From Tamarix chinensis (Eukaryota; Streptophyta; Magnoliopsida; Caryophyllales; Tamaricaceae): a DNA stretch of 64,000 bases. Within the stretch, counting starts at the first letter, position 1, and each line of letters begins with the position of its first letter. Position numbers and translations under genes: made by a program. Shown here in pieces: positions 46,719 through 57,136 of the stretch. The stretch covers positions 47,720,707 to 47,784,706 of the forward strand of contig CM060174.1 of assembly GCA_030549775.1 (NCBI GenBank), read 5' to 3'. Below the pieces are notes generated by a model. That model ran no database searches. It worked only from the letters and a program-made list of their open reading frames with translations, and was not told the origin of the DNA.

Positions 46719-48164
46719 GGCCAAGGGGGAAGGAAAACGACGAAGGGAGAAGGAGGCGTGCGAGGCAGGTGTGCAGGTGGCCGGCCGGTGGCAGGCGGTG
46801 CAGGTCCTGCCATGGCAGGTTGGGTCGGGGAAGGGGAGAGGAAAAAGTGAAGGAGATGGCACGCGGAAAAGGGAGAGAGGGACTTGGTCGGGGTCGAAAA
46901 GAGAAAGAAAACGACGGGAGAGAGGCAGGGAAGGGCAGGGGAGGACGGTCGGCGTGCAGAGGTGGCCGGCGATATTCGGGGGTTGCAGGGTCGAGTTGTA
47001 GGTCGGGGAGGAAGAAGGAAGGGGAAAGGAGGAGGATCGGTGGTCCAGGGGAGGAAAAGAAAAGGAAGGGAACCGGCCGGTTCGGCGGCGTTATAAAGTT
47101 TTAAAACAAAACGCGGCGTTTTGAGGATTGTGGGAGGAAAACGTCGCGTCGTAGGCTGGCAACGGTCATAAGGTCGTTTAGCGTGACGCGGCGTTTTGAC
47201 GGTACTGAGGGCAAAACGCAGCGCACGGGCGCACAGGGGTTGGCGTCGCACCGTGTTGGGCCGCGGGCGAGAAGAAGGAAGGAGAGGCAAGGTGGGGGTC
47301 TGGGCTGCGCAGGCCGGCCCAATCCGGGGGGGAGAAGGAAAAGAAAAAAAAGTTAAGGAGGAGGAAGGAAAAAAAAAGAGAAAAGAAAGAAGAAAAGGAA
47401 AAAGGAAAAATGGAGAAATGATAAAATGGTTGGGTTGGAGGAATTTGGGTATTTATTTATTTATATAATTAATTTGTATATATAATTTTAATAATAATTA
47501 TTTTAATTATAATAATTAGATCCATTTTTAAATTAGTTAGGCTATTTTGGATAAATTTCCTTAACCTCCATGCTAGTTAGAGAAATACCCAAATTTTCTT
47601 CCAATTAAATTCTTTATTATTTTCCTCTTAATCTATCTCAATTAACTCTCTACATTTTAAGTAAATAAATTTTAATAATCAATTTTCCTAATGATTCCTT
47701 ATTTGGCCATAATTTCGGAAATTAGGATTTTGGGATATTACACTAATGAATACAGCTAAATCTGCATATTTGGGTATTCTCCCTAGTAGTTGAGTACTCT
47801 GGCAGATTGTGATGTGGCTAACTAACTTTGTTGGGAGCATTTTGGCATTCTTGTTTGGGTTTAATTGTTTCTTAACTCTACTAAGCCTTAGCTTCTCCAT
47901 ATTTTGCACTTGCACATGCTTGCATTTGATTTTATTAAATTCATCCACATTGGTGAGTTGACATGAGATTATGAGTAGATAATACCTTTTCATAAGGCAT
48001 TCAATCCTTTTTTAGATTAATTCATGCAAGTTATATGAAAGTTCAAAGTGTGGAAATTTTGTTAGGGACACACCTTATGACTTCCAAATGCTGTTAAAAT
48101 CATGCATAAAAGTGAAATCATAGGATCCTTTAATCCGTCCAAGGTAGCTCGTATGATAATACCA

Positions 48165-48677
48165 TTGGACTAGTTTACCTCACTAGTCAACTAGTTATAG
48201 AAAACAATTATGTTATCTATGGATTTTATTTAAAATGTGATTTCTTTTGGACCACCTATCAATTAGTCGGGCCTTACTATTTGATTAGTTGTCATATAAT
48301 GATCATCGTGTTTATATTATTTAGCGTCAATCGCTCCACTATGCCTATGGACTAATTAACCAATACCCTTGGGATAATTTATGATATTATTAAATTTCAA
48401 TCTTTTAATTTGTGAAAATTATTTGGTTGATAGTCCAAAGAGATAATACCTAAAATGAGTCTTAGAGAAATTTTAATGACCTTCTTGTATTTGTATGCTT
48501 GCTCTCGACATGGTTATATTGTTGATGTAATTCCAAATTTTCCTTAATCCTTGTAGCATGTACCTGCATTATATTTGATGTTGAATGTATCCATGAACAT
48601 AATGCATGTGTACGTACTTACCTTAGGTGTTCCATTACTACAAAATTTTCCCACATTCATATGTATTATAAGCTAAC
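48165..48677. other. flank between the Athila element and an old LTR, unclassified
   Basis: Contains a short TTGACTAGTT-type motif cluster (48168-48310) like those in the old LTRs and may be the 5' part of another plus-oriented LTR continuing at 57137. No frame or RNA gene is evident. Confidence 0.35.
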
Positions 48678-49236
48678 TATAATACCTCCAGTTTTTTATT
48701 CTAAAAAAAATATGTTTTCAAAACCATATAAAAGTGGAACTCTAATAAAAAATTAGGAAAAATAGGGTGCTAATGTCGCACCTAACATAAGATAGGTGCT
48801 AATTGCAACTTCATCTAAACTCAGTTCCATCAAGGATTTCTTAAAGTCTCTGGATGTCTATGATCTTAGAACCTATGCACCACACGAGGTTGGCAAACTA
48901 CTAATTCTCTCCAAAAACCTATATATATCCCTTTTCTCATGTGAAGGAGTAGGTGATCAAGCAAAAGGACACATCAATATGCTTTGTACTGAGTAAGCCA
49001 ATTTACCTCCTCAATGGAGTTATCAACACACAATATTCTAGTATGTATATGATATACTAACATTTTCATGCATACATCATACAAAAAAAATACATGCTTT
49101 ATTAAATTTACATCAGGCCTAGAAAGCTCATACCACATGTAACACCCCCAAATTTACTACTGAAAAATTTCTTTTAAAACTAAAAGGTTTAGCGGAAGCA
49201 AAGGATGAAACCGTAAACTTGGGGGTATTTCCGCCA

Positions 49237-49282
49237 CACTTAGTACCAGACCGGTTCACTCCTACCGTTCCAGTACTAAGTG
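49237..49282. other. conserved stem-loop in solo LTR-4
   Basis: CACTTAGTACC (49237-49247) and AGTACTAAGTG (49272-49282) form ten uninterrupted pairs with only the innermost position mismatched. Confidence 0.65.
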
Positions 49283-49538
49283 CTAAGGCTATATCCGATC
49301 AACCTTTAGTACAAAGTGTCAAAAACGCAAGACAACATTTAAAATAAATCCTTAACAAGAGGTAGATCAAACTGAAGTTAGAGTACTATTTAGGATTACA
49401 ACCCCAGAATATATTTCTCAAAACAGAAATGTAATACAAAATACAGCTAAAGAAAAACAAATCCCGAAGGATCAATATTCGAATTGCCTACTCACTCAAG
49501 CCAAGCCTTCCACCCCACAATAGTATCCGATCTTAAAC

Positions 49539-51902
49539 CTGCACAAGAGGTCTGCTCCCCACCATCGCTGGATCATCATAGGACCCATTCAACTAAGGTA
49601 GTATCAGTACGGGTCCAATACTGAGTAAGTCCCACTACCCTATCTTAGGAGAGATATCATCAAGTGCATATTAAATCCGGGTACAACACGTTGATACAAT
49701 ATCATGCATATTCACAACCCACAGCATAAATCTTACCATACACCTAGAGTAACATATAAAACATACGTAACATCCTATTTAACATATAAGCGTGGTATAA
49801 CCGAGATGTAAAGTGGCTCATACGCCTCAGGTAGAAATAATCCATATTATTAAAACTCAATACGTGGCATACTCACGTAAGCAGCATGTAGCAATACAGA
49901 TAATCAAAGCTGGCCATGGTCCAATTAGACTTATTCTTTATTCTCATTAATAATATGTTCATTCCACACATATTCTTTAATAATCCATGTAAGTGCGGGA
50001 GCCCCACTATTATAGCCGGTGGACCGAAAATCAACACTCAGGGCAGAATGCCTCTGACCACTTTTATAGCCGGTGGACCGGAAATAAACACACAGGGTAG
50101 AACGCCTCTGACCACTATTCTTACCAGTGGACCGGACTGGCCCCGACTTACATGGTGTTTCACTGTAAGTACTTAGTATTTTCCCATGGATTACTTCATT
50201 CGTATTCATTCAAAGCATTCTTCATTAATCCATGTGAGCATGGGAGCCCCACTATTATAGTCGGTGGACCGGAAATAAACACACAGGGCAGAACGCCTCT
50301 GACCACTATTATAGCCGATGGACCGGAATCAACACCCAAGGCGGAACGCCTCTGGCCACTATTCTAACCGATGGACCAGACCGGCCCCGACTCACATGGT
50401 GTTTCACTGTAAGTACTTAGTATTTTCCCCGTGGATTAACTTATTCGTTTGGGTCTGTCGAGCCCGAATCCCCCACTATTATAGCCGGTGGACCAGAATA
50501 AACACTCAGGGTAGAACGCCTCTGACCACTATTATAGCCGGTGGACCGGAAATAAACACCCAGGGCAGAACGCCTCTGGCCACTATTCTAACCGGTGGAC
50601 CGGACTGGGTCGGGCTCATCAGTCTTTCGCTTTACGTAATTAATGTCTTATCCATGTCTTATTGAATCACATTACACCCCTGACATGCATGCGGTTGATA
50701 CTCTACTTCTTCTCCTCAAGAGGGACCGTCCCATATTTTGAGACTCATACCTCTTCTCACACTCGACATCCATCCTCCGTAGACTTAGGCATAGTGGCAC
50801 ATAGTAAGGCACAATTTCCAAGAATATAGGACATCCCAACACATATGATATCGACTCCACAAGTCCTCATCCCTCTAGGGTTCCTCCTCGGAGACCCTAA
50901 TCGGACCTATGTGGCCCAACTCTTTCTTACTTACCCAAACGTTACTTTGTTCTCTATCTCGCACCTCATTTTTATTAGGAAATTCCCCAAATGTATTACT
51001 TTATCTCCCAAGTTCACGTGTGACCGACAAAACCCTAGTTGACCATGCCAACCCTAGTTGGCCGCGCCAAAACCCTAGCACTTTACTTCCTTAACAAGTA
51101 ACCTTCCTCTTTCACCCCAAAATATCTTCTCTCATTTAGAACCCCATACTCATCCTTTATATAAGTGAGTTCTCACTCTCAACCCCATACTCCATCCTTC
51201 CTTGATCATTTTTACCCTTGTACCCTTCAAATTCCTCATTCTCTCTCTAAACCCTAATTGGGTCCCTTAGACACCCTTACATCGACCCACGTAGAATTTT
51301 GCACCCAAGTCTCCAATGGACCCATAACTTTGACATTATCTTATTTACTTCCTAAATCAACTTTCCTCACGTAAGATTCATCCCCAGGCAGACTTTAAAT
51401 ACTCCATGCAGACTCCCCAACACACACTTACTCGCAAAACCCTAATTAGGTCTCTTATGCACCAACGCACGTACTATTTTCATACCAAGTCTCCAATCAC
51501 TCTAAGACTCTCCAAAACTCTTACTTACAACCCAAATAAACTTTCCCCACGTAAGGATCACGCTCATGCAAGATCTAGTTCCCCCCATACAAACTTCCCA
51601 AACGTCCACTTTCCCGTGTTCTTTTATTATCATTTCATGCTACCAAAATCCTAGCATGCATGTCCTAGAGGGTCATATCATGTCACAACTTGTAGCACAT
51701 CCACATTAACACGTAACAAGAGCGATCACAAAGGCATACCTTGAATCCAAACTGTGCTACACATAAAATAGGTAAGGTAACAACATGTAAAACACAACGT
51801 ATAATCATACGAGGCATCCAAGGCATACAAGTCACATAACACGTAGGGACCTTAGCCACGTCCTTGCGAAATACCCATAAGTAGAGGTAAGTCGAGACTT
51901 AC
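49539..51902 (-). other. candidate intron in the LTR-4 leader (minus strand)
   Basis: Donor CCAG|GTAAGT (G at 51902), a perfect consensus 5' splice site, and acceptor CTTGTGCAG|GT (last base 49539). Here the sequence around the donor differs from LTR-1 to LTR-3, yet a donor is still present. Confidence 0.3.
49975..50610. repeat. CCGGTGGACCGG dyad array with internal duplication in LTR-4
   Basis: Clusters at 50000-50145, 50245-50390 and 50470-50605. The first two belong to a direct duplication of about 245 bases: the text from ATCCATG through TTTTCCC after the cluster recurs from about 49982 and 50227. Units match the LTR-3 type (CACTATTATAGCCGGTGG, ACCGG, then CGCCTCTG). Confidence 0.8.
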
Positions 51903-53711
51903 CTGGATCAGAAGCTAGCTAAGCGAGATAAGAGGGAGAGAGATCCCTAGCTCGTGAATCCACGAGAAAGCTTTCCTAGATCCGATAGAAATCGAAAAAC
52001 TAAATTAGAAACTATCCTATTAATCAATAATTCACATACTCTAATTAAATAAACACAAACAACCCAAATGATATTTCTTAGAAAATGTGACAAAAAATTA
52101 GAACTTAAAAGCATAGCTTTATTAAGATTTAAGGTTAAAACTAAATCAAAATGGATTAATACAAATATCACTTGGAACATTTCAACTTAATTTGGAAAGC
52201 CCGAGAAAGAATAATTGATCATAAGTTAATTTATCGAAAATAGCTTATTTATTAGGTTTTACAACTAAATAGGTAACCTAACCATTTTCATAGAACCAAA
52301 TCCAAACCGATTAGGTTAAAACAGAATTTAAATGATTTAAAACCCAAAGATAGAATTCGATTAGATAAAATACACATAGCAAAATCAATTTTATAAAATC
52401 ATCCCCGAAAATTAGGGTTTTAAAGCCCACGACACAAACTCAAGTAATTCAATTTAATTAATTCAATTTAAAGGTATTATAAAGCAATTAATACCATTTC
52501 AACTATTTCTATACATTAAATTTTAGAAAACAACAATACAAGTAATCGATTTCATAATTTCACTTGAAATTTAGGGTTTTAGGCCCGAAAATACAATTCG
52601 TTAAAATTCTATAAATTTAATCAAATTGAATGTTTGGAAATGCAATTAAACACATTTTATAACATATCAAATAATCAATTGCTCAAAACCAATAAAAGAA
52701 ATACGCAATTTAGCACAATTAGGGTTTTTGAGCCCGAAACGCAAATCCGATCAATCCTTGCCAAAACATATCAATTGACGGTTCGAAAATGTAATTAAAC
52801 ATATTATAATGTAATTTATATAGTCAATTGAATAAAATAACCCGATTACCCAAACCAATTTAAACCCGCGGGATTTTTGACCTAAAAATCCAATTCTGAT
52901 CAATTACGCACAATTTTCCCAAATCAACACTTCCAATATAAAATTAAATACATTTTAAACGATATTATAAAATCAATTCAGTGGGATGGCTCAATTATAC
53001 GACCCAATTTCATTACACCCGAAATTCAACCTAGGAATCAAATTTCGATAAAACCTGTATAAATTTCTCAAATTGACGGTTCCAAAATGAAATTGGATAC
53101 ATTTTAAAACATATTATATAATCAATTTATCAAAAATAGCTAAATCGGACGAATCCAAAAAATTCGGGCATAACCCGGCCAAAAATTCAATTTTTCCAAA
53201 ATTCCAACACAACCACACAATTAACCTATCCAAATCAATCTTACAGCACATATATACATAAACAAACAATCAATTTAGCTTTTCATAATCTAATTCATAC
53301 TCAATTAATCAAATATATATATTAGGGTTTTCGGAAATTTATACCTAATGAAATCAACACAATCGGGACAAGAAAATGCCGGAGAAGCTTCGTCGGGGAA
53401 CGAGGGAGGCTCGCCGGTCATCGCCTGAGCTCGCCAGTGCTGGACAACGGCTCGCCGCTGTTGCTGCTCCTGCGCTACTTTCGGTGGGCGCTGCTTTCGG
53501 TGGTCGAGTTGGCTGTTGCGCGGCTTCAGCTATTGTGTGGCTACTGTTGTGTCGCCGGAGGTCGCGTCGTGGCGATCGATGAAGGAGGAGGCAAGAGCTG
53601 GGGAGAGGAGGTCGGCTAGGGTTATGGTTAGGGTTGCGGGACAGGGGGTCAGGGAAAGGGAAGAGAGAAAGAAAAAGAAGAGAGGGGGCGTTGGTCGGGG
53701 CTGGGGTGCGG

Positions 53712-53713
<2 letters not shown>

Positions 53714-53753
<40 letters not shown>
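53714..53753. repeat. poly-T run of 40 bases
   Basis: Uninterrupted run of 40 T on the plus strand at the edge of the GC-rich block in LTR-4. The length may be affected by sequencing or assembly error. Confidence 0.85.
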
Positions 53754-53761
<8 letters not shown>

Positions 53762-56700
53762 ACATAAAATAAAATTATAAAATATAAAAAATATTATTGG
53801 AAGATTTTATATAAAATTTATTTAACGAAAATTTATTTCGAAAGGATCCGAAGGCTTAAAATTAATAAAAAGCTATATAAAGAATTTCGGAAACATTTTC
53901 GGAAGAATTTACCAACGAACGTAAAACCTTATATTATTTACAGAAATACATTATAAGACCCCGAAAAATTATTTAAAACATATACTAAAATATTTAAGTC
54001 AAATTCAAATAAACCAAAACTAATTTAAATAATTTTCGAAATCGGTTTTCCGTAAACCAAAAAGCATAAAACGAAAGAGAATTAATTCCAGAAAGAATTT
54101 CATAAATAAACTCCAAAAATCTTTTTTATTTTAAAACTTCCCAAATATTAGAGATTTCTGAAGACGAATAAATTTAAAGTCGGAAATATTTTCTACGGAT
54201 AAAATCATTAAAATAAATTTAACTATTTAAACAGAAATTCTATAATTTAAATAATATATTTAGTAAACGAAATATAACTCCAAAAATAAGGTCGTAATCA
54301 CACGACGGAGTTATAATCGAAAATGAATCTAAAATATTAAAAATCAAAATACGAGAAAGAATGGGAATACATATTTTTAACCAAAAATTGAAATTAAAAG
54401 ATTATAATAAAATCATGGTCGTGAACGAATTTGTCTAAAATGGTTCACAACGACAACAATTACTTAAATTAAAATATGAATTCAAAATCGTCGATAAATC
54501 CATAAAACAAATCAAAATTAAAATAATTATTTTTTTACATCAAATTACGCTAATAAAATCATTAAGCTTAATAAAATTAGGTTTCAAAAATACGGGGTAT
54601 TACACCACATATGACTCATCATGCTTGACAACATAGTACTACATCATAGTTGATGAGATGCAAGGTGTAAGTAAAATGTTTTAGCTAATTGTAAGTTAAA
54701 ATTTATCCAAGCATGTAGTTTCTCTATATGACATCTTCCACATCCCTAAAATTATTAAATCACTTATATGTAAAAACCATTATCCCTATTACCATCGTAT
54801 CATCATTATCATCTTCATCATTGAGCATTGGATTTTACATAGGCCCATGGTCTTACATACCATGGAAGTTTATCCAAATCAAAGGATATAAAGTCTAAGC
54901 TGAAGCTAGGAAACCACCTATGGACATAAGTCTAAGTTAAATCTATTTAGGTAATAAGACCCTTTATTATTGATACCCTATAGTAAAACATTAGTGTCTA
55001 AAGTAGATAAGATACTAGGACCTACTAGGAGCCCGCTAGAAGGTAAAGCTCAAAGGCACCAATAGTGCTTGAACTAGTCGAGGATTGGGTAACCAAGACC
55101 CATACACAAGTCAATAGTCTTTTGCGTTAAGTGATTAGTATAATATTCTTAATGTTATGTGATCACATGAGGCCAATACAATATGTAAACAAGACATTCG
55201 CATACTTATTTCATATTAACCTTTACCAATCCTAACCATGTTTGGGATTTCTGTAAATGCTTAATCAGTATTAATACAATCCATTCAATTAATCCATCTA
55301 GAATAATGTCTAGATTCCATTACTCCTTTCAAAGCTATCAAATATTTATTCAAGTTTACCCATCAAGGTTGTTACTAAAACTATAAAATATGTCATGAAT
55401 TAGGATCCATTTAATTTATTTATTATGTTATTAATCTATGTCATAGATGTATTTCACTCATTGAATAGTCATATAAGAGTGGTTGATTTGTTTGACCTAA
55501 CCAGTTGATCAATTTTACTGACCATTTCATTTGTTTGTCTAAATAGTTGTTACGTGTGAGCTGATTAGTTGATTAATTTGGTTCGGGTAAATCTAGGCTC
55601 TATCGAACCGATCAATCAATTTAGCTAACCAAAAAAACCATTCAGTGACAAGTTAATTAACTTAACTAAGCTAGTCAATGGGTTTAAGCAGAGAGTAAGA
55701 CCAAGATCATCAAAAATCTATAAGTTGATAGGTTAGGTTAACCACTCAACTGTTATATGGACCACTCAATTTCTTTGTCCTTAAACAAAACAAAATAAGA
55801 ATTTTCCATGCAATTCATTCTTGAAATTCCTACCACACCCAACTGAATCATGGTCTAAAATAATATTAACACTTTTTAAAGCATAACTTGTATATGCTTC
55901 ACAATTAATCAAATTGGCCAAATTTTCCTAAAATCACGCATTTATCTCAGAATTAGGATCATAAGGATTTTTTCATACACATGTTTAACCAAGTCATAAT
56001 TCAAAAGTAAGATGACTTACTTAATGTAAGAAAAACTTTGACTCAACTAAAAAAACTCAACCTAAAAAAAATCTTCAACCTCTAAAAACATAAAAAAAAT
56101 AATAATAGAAGTTTAAACTTAAAAAATCTAATTAATACTTCCATAAATCAGAGTTCAAATTAAGAGAAAAATGGCTTACCAATCTAATAGAAAACAAAGA
56201 GAGTTTATGCTAAAAAATTAACTCAAATTCCTTCTAGATCTAACCATCACTTTCTTAAATATAAACAAGAAGTAGCTTGATAAAGGATTAGAAGAGTAGA
56301 AGGAAAAAAATAAGCTTTAAATTTAAGAGAAATAACAAATGATTAGAGGGAGTTTGACTATTATGGCGACTAAAAGAATGATGAATAGAAAGGCTGATTG
56401 AGACTAGTTATAGCTAAAAAAAATTCAATAAAAGCATAAGTATGGTTAGCAATAGATCAAAAAACCCTAATTCGTACTACTTGAATTGGAGATGAACCAA
56501 CAAATTTTTTGAAGATAAGCTGACCTCTCTTCTAAAGCTAAAATGGTGATTCCTAGAGAGATGTAGATTAAATTAGCCTAGAAAGGCCAAACACAATAGA
56601 GAAAATGAACAATCGGTGTGGAATGAATATCCCAACTAAGTAGAGGTAGGTATGGAAATGGAATTAGTGATTCTAGAAGTGTGTAGAGGAGAGAGATGTA

Positions 56701-57136
56701 AGAAGATAAAGTTAAGGTCACCCTCCCCCTTATGTGCCCAAACCAAAGCCTCAGATCAGTTGGAGGCTGAAATTTAGGCTAAATTCATGATATGAAAGGC
56801 TATGGATCTTTAAAGAACAATTTGGAATGGGATTTTTAAGGTTCCATTTTGATTTAAGAAAATTTTCCCAAAAAAATAAGTTTCAAATATATACTCAGTT
56901 CAACAAACTAGTTGATCGGTTTGGCCTACTAATCAATTATGAACCAGTTGATCAATTCAATGAACCGGTCAACTAGTCCACTTGAAAACTTATTTTATTC
57001 AATTTCTCAAGCTTATTCAAATCTAACTTTTCCTTAAACTCAATTATATTTCTAAATAAAAATCAAACATAAAAAAATTTGAATAAATGCCATAATTTCA
57101 CATTCAAAAAAATTCACACAAATATGGGGTATTAGA

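Larger units (their letters stand above)
42614..47742 (-). mobile_element. solo LTR-3, family A (5129 bp), inserted in the Athila 5' LTR
   Basis: Left end TGTAACACCCCC, right end GGGATATTACA, perfect target-site duplication CTAAT (42609-42613 and 47743-47747). The other Athila LTR keeps the empty site at 32613-32617, which proves the boundaries. The left third resembles LTR-4 more than LTR-1 or LTR-2. Contents: stem-loop (42715-42760), 54-bp dyad array (43300-43735), CCACCATACAA array (44150-44880), AAT microsatellites, minus-strand TATA-like box (46711-46718), strongly GC-rich block (46120-47340), AT-rich end. The long minus-strand frames at 46131-46862 and 46511-47290 are Pro/Ser/Arg-rich, overlap in different frames and lie across the promoter, so I treat them as chance. 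Confidence 0.92.
31589..48164 (-). mobile_element. Athila-type Ty3/gypsy retrotransposon, full length, decayed
   Basis: Complete but inactive element read on the minus strand. LTRs: left 31589-33022 (1434 bp) and right 41621-48164, which is 1410 bp once solo LTR-3 and one copy of its duplication are removed. From right to left: 5' LTR, degenerate tRNA-Asp primer-binding site, gag, protease, reverse transcriptase/RNase H, integrase, then about 3 kb of extra sequence as in Athila. Assignment rests on the integrase start ([11 protein letters not shown]), the protease text and the gag zinc knuckle. Flanks TGGCA (left) and TTGGA (right) are not a convincing target duplication. Stops occur throughout every domain. 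Confidence 0.85.
41621..48164 (-). repeat. 5' LTR of the Athila element, split by solo LTR-3
   Basis: Pieces 41621-42613 and 47743-48164 together match 31589-33022. The interruption is exactly solo LTR-3 with its CTAAT duplication. Confidence 0.75.
49138..54604 (-). mobile_element. solo LTR-4, family A, divergent right half (5467 bp)
   Basis: Left end TGTAACACCCCC, right end GGGGTATTACA, perfect target-site duplication CCACA (49133-49137 and 54605-54609). The left 1.5 kb closely resembles LTR-3. Beyond about 51900 it no longer resembles LTR-1 to LTR-3: a long run of AT-rich text with scattered CG (51960-53330), a short GC-rich block (53370-53710), a run of 40 T (53714-53753) and an AT-rich end. 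It has three clusters of dyad repeats rather than two, owing to a duplicated segment. Frames at 53376-53582 and 53516-53767 fall in the GC-rich block and are not convincing. Confidence 0.9.
48678..57136 (-). repeat. old solo LTR, family B, minus orientation, split by LTR-4
   Basis: Left end TATAATACCTCC (TG mutated to TA), right end GGGGTATTAGA (CA mutated to GA). After removing LTR-4 it is about 3.0 kb. Flanking pentamers CTAAC (48673-48677) and TTGAC (57137-57141) differ by two transitions, compatible with a worn target duplication. The right part (55480-56990) holds TTGATCAATT/ACCAGTTGATC motif clusters around a purine-rich block. No gene is visible; 54605-55480 is featureless AT-rich LTR sequence. 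Confidence 0.6.

Noticed and set aside
46131..47290. Long minus-strand frames of 243 and 259 codons in the GC-rich part of LTR-3
   Set aside because: They are Pro/Ser/Arg-rich, overlap each other in different frames, have rivals on the plus strand, span the TATA-like box, and lack any domain. Stop codons are rare in such GC-rich text by chance. Related LTRs do not keep them.
31584..48169. TGGCA / TTGGA as the target duplication of the Athila element
   Set aside because: The pentamers do not match well enough even allowing transitions, and the exact LTR ends are worn.
6600..50610. Independent satellite DNA
   Set aside because: All arrays lie inside LTRs at matching positions, so they are LTR-internal repeats and not free satellites.
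53376..53767. Frames of 60-83 codons in the GC block of LTR-4
   Set aside because: Overlapping frames in a short GC-rich stretch ending in a poly-T run; no domain.
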